Notes under the pieces: model-generated
Seen by the model: only the letters and a program-made list of their open reading frames with translations
Databases searched by the model: none
What the model was told of the DNA's origin: nothing
From: Pontibacter cellulosilyticus
Lineage (GTDB): Bacteria; Bacteroidota; Bacteroidia; Cytophagales; Hymenobacteraceae
Direction: 5' to 3'
NCBI RefSeq assembly: GCF_014306105.1
Contig: NZ_JACRVF010000003.1
Coordinates: forward strand, 124,001-188,000
DNA: 64,000 bases
In this document: positions 43,504 to 51,415 of the stretch, piece after piece
Numbering within the stretch: the stretch's first letter is position 1
How the letters are laid out: the number at the start of each line of letters is the position of its first letter
Program-made: the position numbers and the translations under genes

Positions 43504-43657
43504 GTTACACAGCCTTATGCTAAAGGTCTTTGCAGAACGTACAAATGCTGCTAACGTAGTAAATGTTTAAACTATATAGGAAGAGTGCCTGACTGAGCTT
43601 TTTGTGCAGGGTTCACACTCTACTTAAACAGAACATTAGACCTAAGTACGGCAAAAT

Positions 43658-45034
43658 ATGGACCTAACTTTCAGCAATCTCTTCTTTGTAAAGAAGGAGA
43701 TGTTCCCACAGGAGAAGCAGCTAGAGCACGAGGAGCACCACCAAAGAACAGGTTGGGTGTATTACTGCACATTAGTGCTGGGCCTCTGGCTTATTGCTAA
43801 CCCTCCCACCGCTGATTACCAAGTTCCGGCAATGGTGTGGAGCGATGTTATATCTGGGTTTCTGCTAATAGGCCTGAGTTACTTTGCGCTTAAACCCTAT
43901 AAACTTTGGGCACAGTGGGCTATCGTTTTTATTGGTGTTTGGCTTTATATTGCCCCCATGGTTTTCTGGACGGAGAAAACTGCCGGTTTATTGAGCGGCT
44001 ATTTAATAGGAACACTTGTTATAGCCTTCGGCATTATCATACCCAGGCAGCCTGGCATAAAATTGTTCGCCCAATCAGGCCCTAACATACCCGGAGGCTG
44101 GTCCTATAACCCCTCATCGTGGAGCCAGCGGATACCGGTTCTGTTTCTTGCCTGGCTCGGCTTTTTTGTAGCACGCTATATGGGAGCTTTTCAGTTAGAA
44201 CACATAGACACCGTGTGGGACCCGTTTTTTGGAGATGGCACCCGGAAAGTTTTAACCTCTAAAGTATCTGAGTCTTTTCCTGTGTCGGATGCTTTGCTTG
44301 GAGCCTTCTCTTATATTATGGATGTGGTCTTTGCCTATGCAGGAGGCACCCACCGCTGGCGAACCATGCCGTGGGTTGTGATTATTTTCGGTATTCTAAT
44401 TATACCCTTAGGTGTAGTTAGTATTACACTGGTTATACTCCAGCCAGTATCTGTAGGCTACTGGTGCACCCTCTGCCTTACAAGCGCTACCATATCATTG
44501 ATCATGATTCCTTTTACTATTGATGAGGTGCTTGCTACCCTGCAACTGATGCGACATGAAAAAAAAGCCAGAAATACTTCCTACTGGAAAACACTTTGGT
44601 TTGGTGGCACCATGGACGGTGAAACTGAAGAGAAGAAAAGTCCAGAAATACTGTTAGAACATACAGGTAGAGTTGTTATTGAAGACCTATTGCGCACACC
44701 TTGGAATCTGGTTGTTATTATGGCTATTGGCGCCTTGCTTATGCTGGCGCCGGCATTACTGCAATACAGTGGCACAATGGCAGACAATCACCATGTAACG
44801 GGTGCGCTTATGATTACATTCGTCATTATTGCCATGTCTGAGGTGGCTCGCCCGCTGCGTTACATCTTTATCCTGTTTGGCATCTGGCTTGTTGCATCGC
44901 CCTGGATACTTGGTTCAGGAGAAGGCGCAGCTATGTGGAGTAGTATAGCCTCTGGGGTTCTCGTAATTGCCCTGTGTTTCCCTCGCGGAAAAATAGAGGA
45001 CAAAAGAGGAAATTATGATAAGTACATCATCTGA
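43658..45034 (+). CDS. SPW-repeat / vitamin K epoxide reductase-like fusion membrane protein
   Basis: A 458-residue membrane protein. The N-terminal part (~30-135) and the C-terminal part (~345-450) each have SPW-repeat helices: GLWLIANPP, GVWLYIAPM, GIWLVASPWILG. The middle (~150-320) resembles the VKOR family (WDPFFGDGTRKVLTSKVSESFPVSDALLGAFSYIMD...YWCTLCLTSA), with the redox CxxC at Cys270 and Cys273. The pair of loop cysteines expected before it in VKOR is absent. Likely a membrane thiol/quinone redox protein; electron partner unknown. Single gene, preceded by a terminator. Confidence 0.8.
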   Translation: MDLTFSNLFFVKKEMFPQEKQLEHEEHHQRTGWVYYCTLVLGLWLIANPPTADYQVPAMVWSDVISGFLLIGLSYFALKPYKLWAQWAIVFIGVWLYIAPMVFWTEKTAGLLSGYLIGTLVIAFGIIIPRQPGIKLFAQSGPNIPGGWSYNPSSWSQRIPVLFLAWLGFFVARYMGAFQLEHIDTVWDPFFGDGTRKVLTSKVSESFPVSDALLGAFSYIMDVVFAYAGGTHRWRTMPWVVIIFGILIIPLGVVSITLVILQPVSVGYWCTLCLTSATISLIMIPFTIDEVLATLQLMRHEKKARNTSYWKTLWFGGTMDGETEEKKSPEILLEHTGRVVIEDLLRTPWNLVVIMAIGALLMLAPALLQYSGTMADNHHVTGALMITFVIIAMSEVARPLRYIFILFGIWLVASPWILGSGEGAAMWSSIASGVLVIALCFPRGKIEDKRGNYDKYII

Positions 45035-45266
45035 GGTAATAGTAACAGAAACTTTGAATGCTGCAGCACAAAGGGAGCCTGGCATATAATCGGCTGCCAG
45101 TGCTGTGACTGTAGTATATCTGAAACCAGCTTATCGCTGTTCGGAACTAGGCTGAGGCTGAAAGTTGTGCTGCATCATAGTACTCAACAAAATTACAAAC
45201 AACCTGGGTGCAGGAGGATTTTAAAACCAATATTTGGCACCTACGCCTACTGTTAAGATCAAGAAT

Positions 45267-45294
45267 GTGATCGCTGTTAGATGCCAGCGATCAC
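45267..45294 (-). terminator. Hairpin at the 3' end of the small secreted peptide operon
   Basis: Perfect 10-base stem GTGATCGCTG / CAGCGATCAC (45267-45276 with 45285-45294), overlapping the last codons of the first small gene. There is no good T run, so termination is uncertain. Confidence 0.4.
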
Positions 45295-45474
45295 GTCTTG
45301 TGAGCTCACTGCAATTTCTACTGTATCCAGTAAAACGTTCAAAACAGGTGCCTCCACTTCTTCGGCTACCTTAGCAGTGGCTATTTCTTTTTCAGTTGCC
45401 TTTACGCTTACAGTTTCTTTAGTTGCAAGTCCGAAGGCTAAAAATGCGGCGAATAACAGAACAATAATTTTCAT
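45277..45474 (-). CDS. Small secreted peptide (copy 1 of a tandem pair)
   Basis: A 65-residue protein: MKIIVLLFAAFLAFGL signal sequence, then an Ala/Val/Glu/Thr-rich hydrophilic tail (KETVSVKATEKEIATAKVAEEVEAPVLN) and the end TVEIAVSSQDVIAGI. A paralogue with almost the same signal sequence lies 48 bases upstream (45523-45687) and shares the promoter. No cysteines in the mature part. Role unknown; could be a secreted or signal-like peptide. Confidence 0.65.
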   Translation of the reverse strand: MKIIVLLFAAFLAFGLATKETVSVKATEKEIATAKVAEEVEAPVLNVLLDTVEIAVSSQDVIAGI

Positions 45475-45522
45475 GGTTTTATTTTGGACTAATGGATATA
45501 CTTTAATTCTTGGTTTATCAGA

Positions 45523-45687
45523 TTACTGCTTCTCAGCAACAATCTCCACTTCTGGCAGCAGGTTTGGGTAAGATTTATATTCGTTTAACTCTGTTCTCTG
45601 CTGCATCTTTTTCATGTCGTCAGCAGATTTTTTAACAGTGGCTCCAAAACCGAATAAAAAGGCGAATAACAAAACGATAATTTTCAT
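45523..45687 (-). CDS. Small secreted peptide (copy 2 of a tandem pair)
   Basis: A 54-residue protein too short for routine detection: ATG at 45687, stop at 45523. MKIIVLLFAFLFGFGA is nearly the same signal sequence as copy 1, followed by KKSADDMKKMQQRTELNEYKSY and PNLLPEVEIVAEKQ. The mature parts differ more than the signals, as expected for diverged duplicates. First gene after a consensus promoter at 45727-45757, so it leads the pair. Role unknown. Confidence 0.72.
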   Translation of the reverse strand: MKIIVLLFAFLFGFGATVKKSADDMKKMQQRTELNEYKSYPNLLPEVEIVAEKQ

Positions 45688-45726
45688 AGTAGTAAGTTTT
45701 AATGTTTTTATGACTGATTGATGTTA

Positions 45727-45757
45727 CAAAGATATTATATAGTACTTTGTTATACAA
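45727..45757 (-). promoter_or_regulatory. Promoter of the small secreted peptide pair
   Basis: On the minus strand TTG (45757-45755), 20 bases, TATCTTTG (45734-45727). Transcription would start near 45720, giving a leader of about 33 bases. Confidence 0.68.
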
Positions 45758-45762
45758 GGTAC
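45742..45762. promoter_or_regulatory. Near-palindrome over the -33 element
   Basis: GTACTTTGT / ACAAGGTAC arms around the 3-base spacer TAT: 8 of 9 pairs match. It covers the -33 element of the promoter, so it is a candidate operator. Confidence 0.5.
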
Positions 45763-46009
45763 TGTTGTCTATATTACTACCTTTTTATACAAACACCCTT
45801 ATTTTGTCCGTGAACTGCTTGCATCTAAGGATGAACAACGGTACCTATTTTTGGAGCTTTTAGGCTCATAATCAGCAGAAAGACACTGCAATAAGTCTAA
45901 AGGCTGCAGTCTAAATTAGTTTTATTTAAAATTGTTTGCCGCCTGCACAACGTATGCTAATAATCCCTATTTTAGCATCTTAATTACCGCTACCCATAAA
46001 CTAAAAACT

Positions 46010-46957
46010 ATGAAATTCAGAAAAAAGCATGTGGCTTTAGCCGCTGTACTTACTATTGCTGCTGCTACATCACTTCAAATCCGGCAAGACATTCCCGCTG
46101 AAGAACTCAATACAAAGTATACTACCCCTGCCTCTAAGTTTATAAGTATAGCCGGGGCCAACCTGCACTACCGCGACGAAGGCCAGGGTACGCCTATTAT
46201 ACTTCTACACGGCACCGCTGCCTCGCTTAACACCTGGGACGGCTGGACAAAAGAGCTCAGCAAAACACACCGTGTACTGCGCCTCGACCTGCCAGGCTTT
46301 GGTTTAACAGGCCGCAACCAAACCGATACCTATTCTATTGCCTATTACTCAGAGCTGGTACAGCAGTTTATGGATGAGATGGGTATTGACAAGGCGCATA
46401 TTGCCGGCAGCTCACTGGGCGGGCAAATAGCTTACGACTTTGCAGCCTCGCACCCGGAGCGTGTGCAAAAGCTTATACTTGTATCGCCTACAGGAGTAAC
46501 CAACGCAAACGACAAAAGCATTTCCATGCCGTTCCTGATGGCACAGACGCCCCTGCTAAAGGAATCATTGAAGTATATTACCCCACGTTTCATAGTTGAG
46601 AAAAGCCTAAAGGAAGTATACGGTGATGACAGTAGACTAACCGATGAGGCCATCACCCTAAGTCACGACCTGCTGCTACGGGAAGGTAACCGCGAAGCAT
46701 TTATACTTCGAATGAACACAGTGGATGAGGATAACCTGGCCAAATTAACTCAGGTAAAAGCTCCCACACTTATACTTTGGGGAGAGGCAGATGCGTGGGT
46801 TCCTGCTCATAACTCCTCACGTTTCTTAAAAGACATCAAAGGATCTGAGTTAAAGACATATGCCGGTGCCGGCCATATCCCCATGGAGGAACTCTCACAG
46901 GAAACGGTGCAGGATGCCCTGGCCTTTCTGGGAAGCGAGATCGCAGCAAACAACTAA
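46010..46957 (+). CDS. Alpha/beta hydrolase with N-terminal signal or anchor
   Basis: A 315-residue enzyme; the start at 46010 gives a basic N terminus and a hydrophobic stretch (HVALAAVLTIAAATSLQI), while the upstream start adds 26 odd residues. Nucleophile Ser135 is in GSSLGG, acid Asp261 in GEADAWVP and His289 in GAGHIPME; the oxyanion region is LLHGTAASLNTW. Resembles haloalkane dehalogenase/esterase-like hydrolases; the substrate is unknown. It carries unusually many TATACTT copies (eight). The export signal suggests a periplasmic location. Confidence 0.87.
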   Translation: MKFRKKHVALAAVLTIAAATSLQIRQDIPAEELNTKYTTPASKFISIAGANLHYRDEGQGTPIILLHGTAASLNTWDGWTKELSKTHRVLRLDLPGFGLTGRNQTDTYSIAYYSELVQQFMDEMGIDKAHIAGSSLGGQIAYDFAASHPERVQKLILVSPTGVTNANDKSISMPFLMAQTPLLKESLKYITPRFIVEKSLKEVYGDDSRLTDEAITLSHDLLLREGNREAFILRMNTVDEDNLAKLTQVKAPTLILWGEADAWVPAHNSSRFLKDIKGSELKTYAGAGHIPMEELSQETVQDALAFLGSEIAANN

Positions 46958-46959
46958 GC

Positions 46960-47014
46960 ATCAGCTACTGCCAATCCTATAGTACACAAAATGGCAGTAG
47001 CTGATTCCTTTTTT
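46960..47014 (+). terminator. Terminator after the alpha/beta hydrolase
   Basis: Perfect 14-base stem ATCAGCTACTGCCA / TGGCAGTAGCTGAT, 18-base loop and T6. Confidence 0.87.
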
Positions 47015-47052
47015 CTTAAAAACCCTTCTCCCGCGTTGCGTACAAGCATACC

Positions 47053-47724
47053 ATGAGTAAAGTATACTTTATCAGTGGGCTTGGGGCAGACTGGCGCATG
47101 TTTCAGTTCCTGAAGCTGCCAGACCACATAGCGCAGTACCAGGTAAAGTGGCTGGAGCCATTAAGCTTTGATGAGCCACTGGATAGCTATGTAAAGCGCC
47201 TGTTGCCACAGATCGAAGATCCTAACCCTATTCTTGTTGGTTTCTCGTTTGGAGGGTTGGTAGCCATTGAACTAGCCAAAATTATCAAACCAATCCGAAT
47301 CATTGTCATATCTAGCCTGGCTACCAGGTACGCATTGCCTTGGTATTATAAGTTGGCAGGGAAAGCACTGCTGCACAAGTATGTGCCATTTAAGGTAATG
47401 CAGAACACCTACCCTATTGCACCTTTTTTCTTTGGAGCTCAAACCCCTTATGAAAGAAGGTTACTGAAGTCTGTGTTTTTTAGAATAGATGAGAAGTTTT
47501 TACGCTGGGCACTGGCCAGGCTGCTCGACTGGAAACAAGAAGCCATGTCTCCCGGGCTCATACAGATCCACGGCACTGCAGATAAAGTTCTTCCTTTTGT
47601 AGATGAAGCACACACTATCAAAATTAATGATGGAGAACACCTGATGGTGATACATCGTGCCGAAGAAGTTAGTGCTGTTTTAAGCCGAATTTTACTAGAT
47701 TGCACTCATGACGGACAAGAATAA
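47053..47724 (+). CDS. Cytoplasmic alpha/beta hydrolase
   Basis: A 223-residue alpha/beta hydrolase without export signal. Nucleophile Ser65 is in VGFSFGG, the putative acid Asp in HGTADKVLP, and His in NDGEHLMVIH; the start MSKVYFISGLGADWRMF carries the oxyanion strand. First of three tightly packed genes: it overlaps the next by 17 bases, and the oxidoreductase follows 7 bases after that, so all are probably one operon. The palindrome AAGTATACTT lies at 47060. Substrate unknown. Confidence 0.85.
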   Translation: MSKVYFISGLGADWRMFQFLKLPDHIAQYQVKWLEPLSFDEPLDSYVKRLLPQIEDPNPILVGFSFGGLVAIELAKIIKPIRIIVISSLATRYALPWYYKLAGKALLHKYVPFKVMQNTYPIAPFFFGAQTPYERRLLKSVFFRIDEKFLRWALARLLDWKQEAMSPGLIQIHGTADKVLPFVDEAHTIKINDGEHLMVIHRAEEVSAVLSRILLDCTHDGQE

Positions 47725-47962
47725 ATTTATAGTTACCACCACCAGCGGTGAGACTGCAGATCTCACAAATGCAACTACATTAAAGAGTAACAACCTATAC
47801 CCTTTTGGCAGACATAACTACTCTGTTTATGAGACACCAGAAGGCCTGTTTGTGCGTGGCCTGAACAGCGGCGAACGCGAAACTATGCTCACCCACTTCG
47901 AAATGCTGGACGAGGCAACGGCCCGCAACTACAAACACGAATACACCCGCGAAGACGATTAA
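47708..47962 (+). CDS. Small conserved-looking hypothetical protein
   Basis: An 84-residue protein that I do not recognise. Soluble, no signal; beta-rich (KFIVTTTSGE, NYSVYETPEGLFVRGLNSGERETMLTHFEML) with an acidic tail (EYTREDD). Starts 17 bases inside the end of the hydrolase gene and ends 7 bases before the oxidoreductase, so translational coupling is likely. The tight packing argues for a real gene working with its neighbours. Confidence 0.65.
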   Translation: MTDKNKFIVTTTSGETADLTNATTLKSNNLYPFGRHNYSVYETPEGLFVRGLNSGERETMLTHFEMLDEATARNYKHEYTREDD

Positions 47963-47969
47963 GCAGCCT

Positions 47970-49109
47970 ATGCAACTCAGTTTTTGGGAAAAAGACACCT
48001 ACTTTAGCAACATTGATGTACTGATTGTAGGCAGCGGTATTGTTGGCCTAAATGCAGCGCTGCATCTGAAAACTGCACAACCCAAGCTAAAGATATTGGT
48101 GGCAGAGCGTGGCTTGCTTCCTACGGGAGCAAGTTCTAAAAATGCCGGTTTTGCATGCTTTGGCAGCCCCTCTGAGTTGCTCGATGATCTTAGCCACCAC
48201 ACCGAAGATCAGGTTTTTGGGTTAGTAGAACGGCGCTGGAAAGGACTGCAGCGCCTGCGCCAGAACCTCGGCGACACTGCCATCGACTACCACCGCTGGG
48301 GCGGCTACGAATTGTTTGTGGATGCCCAGGAGGAACTTTATACTTCCTGCCTCGATAAACTGCCCTACTTTAACAAGCAACTTCAAAGTATAACCGGTGA
48401 GGCGGATACTTTTCAGCAGGCAGATCATAAAATAAGCGACTTTGGTTTTAAAAACCTGTCGCACCTGCTGCTAAGCACAGCCGAAGGCCAGATAGACACC
48501 GGCAAAATGATTCTGGCGCTCACGCAGAAGGTACAGGCTTTGGGAGTGCTTGTGCTAAACGGACTGGAGGTGCAGGAGCTTCACGACGAAGGCTCGGGCA
48601 TTACGGCCACTACCACTCAAAGTATAAATATAAAGGCAAAGGCTGCTCTGGTAGCTACCAATGGTTTTGCCCAAAAGTTACTTCCTAATGTGGCAGTGGT
48701 ACCGGCGCGGGCACAGGTACTAATTACCAAACCTATAGAAAATCTAAAATTCAAAGGCACCTTCCACTACGATTGTGGTTATTACTACTTCCGCAACATT
48801 GGCAACAGGGTCTTGTTTGGCGGTGGTCGCAATTTAGATTTTAAGACAGAAGAAACCACTGAGCTTGGATTAACTGAGCTGGTGCAGCATAAACTGGAAG
48901 AGCTCCTGCACACAGTTATACTTCCTGATACTCCTTTTGAAGTAGAGCACCGCTGGAGTGGCATTATGGGCTTAGGCAATCAGAAAACAACAATTGTAGA
49001 ACAGGTGTCTGAGCGGGTGAGCTGCGCTGTGCGCATGGGTGGAATGGGAGTAGCTATTGGCTCTTTGGTGGGAGAAGAAGGTGCAGAACTTGTTCTTCAG
49101 CAAGTATAA
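47970..49109 (+). CDS. FAD-dependent oxidoreductase (DAO family)
   Basis: A 379-residue flavoenzyme of the D-amino-acid-oxidase/glycine-oxidase type. N-terminal dinucleotide motif: DVLIVGSGIVGLNAALHL with a downstream acid in LVAERG. The C-terminal GMGVAIGS (residues ~360) contributes to FAD binding. TGASSKNAGFACFGSPSELL fits the family. It oxidises amines or amino acids, producing H2O2 or passing electrons on; substrate unknown. Last gene of a three-gene operon. Confidence 0.88.
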   Translation: MQLSFWEKDTYFSNIDVLIVGSGIVGLNAALHLKTAQPKLKILVAERGLLPTGASSKNAGFACFGSPSELLDDLSHHTEDQVFGLVERRWKGLQRLRQNLGDTAIDYHRWGGYELFVDAQEELYTSCLDKLPYFNKQLQSITGEADTFQQADHKISDFGFKNLSHLLLSTAEGQIDTGKMILALTQKVQALGVLVLNGLEVQELHDEGSGITATTTQSINIKAKAALVATNGFAQKLLPNVAVVPARAQVLITKPIENLKFKGTFHYDCGYYYFRNIGNRVLFGGGRNLDFKTEETTELGLTELVQHKLEELLHTVILPDTPFEVEHRWSGIMGLGNQKTTIVEQVSERVSCAVRMGGMGVAIGSLVGEEGAELVLQQV

Positions 49110-49126
49110 ATCACATCAAGAGTATC

Positions 49127-49161
49127 AATAATTATTTATCGATAATCAATAAATAATCATT
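49127..49161. promoter_or_regulatory. 35-base AT-rich palindrome before the DUF2975/XRE operon
   Basis: A near-perfect palindrome centred on 49144: 15 of 17 base pairs match, with a single-base centre. It lies 50 bases before the DUF2975 gene. No T run follows, so a terminator is unlikely. Candidate operator for the XRE regulator encoded downstream. Confidence 0.6.
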
Positions 49162-49210
49162 GCATATCACCCAACTATTTCTATAATTGTCTAAACTAAT
49201 GTAGAAATCG

Positions 49211-49801
49211 ATGGAAAGGATCAAACTACTTACAATTGCTCTGACTGTTAGTAACATATTCAGAATATTGCTCATAGCCTTTATTACTCTGTTAACTTTT
49301 GTTTTTATTCACTGGCATATCAATCCGGAAGCATACAGTACAGTAAAATTGTCTGGTTTTGAGCATAGTAACACTACAAGTCTTTACACTACAAGCTTTA
49401 CTATTACTTCTACTACTGCAACTAATGTAGGCAATGCAGAAGATAAGGTTATGTTTCTTCAGGACATAAGCCAGTTGTCTCTTTATCTATTTTATTTACA
49501 ATCCGTTGCAATACTCATCATCTGGATATTCATCCTTCAGCAAATCAGTAAGCTGATCAGATCGGTGCGGGAGTTACAGACTTTCCGTAATAGTAACAGC
49601 ACCACACTTCGGAGAATAGGCCGTTATTGTTTCCTGATTTTTATACTTACTGCTTTTAGATGGGCTGAGACAGAAACTGGTTCATTTATCGGAATTTACA
49701 TCAACTACTTGCCAGTCCTGTTTATGTTAGGCGCCTTTATACTTGCCGAAATTTTTGAGGAAGGGAATAAACTTTACGAAGCAGAGCAACTGACAATATA
49801 A
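49211..49801 (+). CDS. DUF2975 membrane protein
   Basis: A 196-residue protein with four membrane helices (~13-35, ~92-115, ~135-155, ~160-185). The region NSTTLRRIGRYCFLIFILTAFRW and end LGAFILAEIFEEGNKLYEAEQLTI match DUF2975, found fused or paired with a small XRE regulator. The XRE gene starts at the last base of this stop codon. Function of the pair is unknown; a membrane sensor with its regulator is plausible. Confidence 0.85.
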   Translation: MERIKLLTIALTVSNIFRILLIAFITLLTFVFIHWHINPEAYSTVKLSGFEHSNTTSLYTTSFTITSTTATNVGNAEDKVMFLQDISQLSLYLFYLQSVAILIIWIFILQQISKLIRSVRELQTFRNSNSTTLRRIGRYCFLIFILTAFRWAETETGSFIGIYINYLPVLFMLGAFILAEIFEEGNKLYEAEQLTI

Positions 49802-50007
49802 TGGCAATAGTCGTGAACCTGGATGTGATGCTGGCCCGTAGGAAAATGTCACTATCAGAACTGGCCGAAAAGGTTGGTCTTACCCTTTCAAATCTCTCTA
49901 TTCTAAAAACAGGTAAAGCCAAAGCAATTAGGTTTTCTACTTTAGAGTCTATCTGTGAAGCCCTTGATTGCCAACCCGGGGATATTTTGGAGTATCAGCC
50001 GAATTAA
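49801..50007 (+). CDS. XRE-family helix-turn-helix regulator (YozG-like)
   Basis: A 68-residue DNA-binding protein. The helix-turn-helix covers ~15-50 (SLSELAEKVGLTLSNLSILKTGKAKAIRFSTLESICEALDCQPGDIL). This is the typical single-domain XRE protein paired with DUF2975. The ATG shares a base with the stop of the membrane-protein gene (TAATG), giving coupling. The 35-base palindrome upstream may be its operator. Confidence 0.9.
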   Translation: MAIVVNLDVMLARRKMSLSELAEKVGLTLSNLSILKTGKAKAIRFSTLESICEALDCQPGDILEYQPN

Positions 50008-50013
50008 GTCTGA

Positions 50014-50054
50014 ACTAAAAGGGCAAACAAGTTAGCTTGTTTGCCCTTTTAGTT
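50014..50054. terminator. Bidirectional terminator
   Basis: Perfect 18-base stem (50014-50031 with 50036-50053), arms ACTAAAAGGGCAAACAAG and complement, with a 4-base loop. Serves the XRE operon and the convergent small gene. Confidence 0.9.
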
Positions 50055-50074
50055 TAAATACTTGATATGTGTGA

Positions 50075-50284
50075 TTAAACTGATATCCATCTACTTGAAG
50101 TTTGGTATAACATAGGTCTGGCGCGTTTAAGGGCTTCCTGCTCAGAGGCATAAAAAGCCTGATACTCTTCCTCACTCATTTCTTCACGTAAGGCAATATG
50201 AAATCTGGCTAATTCGGGATAAAGTTGGTTGCGCTCCCGGCGTTCTTCGGGACTGTTTCTGTTAAAGTCAAAAAAGCTTTTCAT
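50075..50284 (-). CDS. Small hypothetical protein
   Basis: A 69-residue soluble protein, rich in Glu, Arg and Tyr (NSPEERRERNQLYPELARFHIALREEMSEEEYQAFYASEQEAL), predicted helical with no signal or domain I know. The start at 50284 is chosen over 50296 by composition. A -7 box at 50328-50335 supports expression on this strand and the bidirectional terminator closes it. Probably real but function unknown. Confidence 0.5.
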   Translation of the reverse strand: MKSFFDFNRNSPEERRERNQLYPELARFHIALREEMSEEEYQAFYASEQEALKRARPMLYQTSSRWISV

Positions 50285-50327
50285 GATAAGTTTCAAGGAT
50301 TAAACAATTGATTTCTAGCTGATTCAG

Positions 50328-50335
50328 CAAAGATA
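50328..50335 (-). promoter_or_regulatory. -7 box before the small hypothetical gene
   Basis: TATCTTTG on the minus strand, about 44 bases before the start. No spaced TTTG. Confidence 0.38.
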
Positions 50336-50414
50336 ACATACTCCATAGCGTAGCTTTTTGTTCAGCTATTTTTCTGCTGTTGCTCCAAAAATGGCCTGTT
50401 ATCGCTTCTTTCGC

Positions 50415-50453
50415 TAAAAAAAAACTGGCTGCACCAAAATGATACAGCCAGTT
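50415..50453 (-). terminator. Terminator after the OmpA-family gene
   Basis: Perfect 9-base stem AACTGGCTG / CAGCCAGTT, 13-base loop and a T9-like run on the minus strand. Confidence 0.87.
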
Positions 50454-50477
50454 CACTAATAAACAAGTGATCTTGTG

Positions 50478-51173
50478 TTATATCTGTCCTTTTTCGGCAG
50501 CTTTCTTGAGCTTCTCATTAGCAAAGATAGCCACCTCAACTCTTCGGTTCTGCTGCATACCTGCTGCAGTACTATTACTTGCCACTGGCATCGATTCGCC
50601 AAAACCTTGTGCAGTTACACGTGTTGCAACTACACTGTTAGCTGTAAGCTGGTGGTATACAGAACTTGCCCTGCGCTCTGATAAGCTTTGGTTATGAACA
50701 TCTGTACCTCTGGCATCAGTGTGACCCTCTACTACCACATTGGTGTCTTTATACTTATTAAGGGTTTTGCTAAGCTCCGCAATATTATTCTGCGCTGTAT
50801 AGCTGAGTCTATCTGAATTGGTATCGAAAAGAATGCCTGAGTCGAAGGTGATCTTTATGCCCTCTCCTACGCGCTCTACTTTTGCATTAGCTAATTCTCG
50901 CTGCAGTTCCTCTGCCTGCTTATCCATATAGCGGCCAATAACGGCGCCTGCGGCTCCACCCACGGCAGCACCTACAATGGCACCAGCGGCAGTGTTCTTA
51001 TTTTTCTTACCAATAAATCCACCGGCTACACCACCTACCACGGCTCCAATTACGCCGCCTTTTACGGTTTTGCTTACCGGTTTTCTGGTTGTTGTCTGTG
51101 CACTGGCAGCTATTGTCCCTAACAAGAAAACCACCACCAATAAATAAGCTATAAATGTTTTACTACTTTTCAT
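50478..51173 (-). CDS. OmpA family protein with glycine-zipper region
   Basis: A 231-residue envelope protein. Signal peptide 1-25, then a glycine-zipper segment (~38-80, VKGGVIGAVVGGVAGGFIGKK and AAGAIVGAAVGGAAGAVIG) likely inserted in a membrane, a helical linker, and the OmpA C-terminal peptidoglycan-binding domain (~110-220): ILFDTNSDRLSYTAQNNIAEL, VEGHTDARGTDVHNQSLSERRASSV, ARVTAQGFGESMPVASN, NRRVEVAI. It anchors the outer membrane to the cell wall. Single-gene unit with terminator. Confidence 0.9.
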   Translation of the reverse strand: MKSSKTFIAYLLVVVFLLGTIAASAQTTTRKPVSKTVKGGVIGAVVGGVAGGFIGKKNKNTAAGAIVGAAVGGAAGAVIGRYMDKQAEELQRELANAKVERVGEGIKITFDSGILFDTNSDRLSYTAQNNIAELSKTLNKYKDTNVVVEGHTDARGTDVHNQSLSERRASSVYHQLTANSVVATRVTAQGFGESMPVASNSTAAGMQQNRRVEVAIFANEKLKKAAEKGQI

Positions 51174-51365
51174 GTCACTTCAAATTAAATTGTGCGGTCA
51201 GCCTTCCTTTTTACCTTTCTCTTTCGGGGTTGCTGACAATCGTACAATTTCAACTCTCGTGCCAAATTTTAAAAAAGTCAACAAATCACGCCTAAAGCAC
51301 TATTTGTCAACACTTTTAAAATTAACCACGATTATTACACATTAAATCCAAGTGCCACACAGCAC

Positions 51366-51392
51366 AAAAAAACCCGGCTATAAAGGCCGGGC
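51366..51392 (-). terminator. Terminator after the M49-like peptidase
   Basis: CCCGGC / GCCGGG stem with 7-base loop; a T7 run follows on the minus strand. Confidence 0.82.
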
Positions 51393-51415
51393 TTTTGATG
51401 CTTATTTTAAAAGAA

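Larger units (their letters stand above)
45688..46009. other. 322-base divergent intergenic region
   Basis: Between the small secreted peptide pair and the alpha/beta hydrolase. The left part holds the promoter (45727-45757) and near-palindrome (45742-45762). The right part has only an imperfect TATTTTAG -7-like box (45968-45975) and a TTTG at 45935, spaced 29 bases, too far to call. No reading frame is supported. Confidence 0.5.

Noticed and set aside
49127..49161. 35-base palindrome as a terminator of the preceding oxidoreductase gene
   Set aside because: The arms are AT-only and no T run follows, so an operator is more likely.
50268..50456. 62-codon open frame on the minus strand
   Set aside because: Overlaps the better supported small gene and the OmpA terminator; composition is random-looking.
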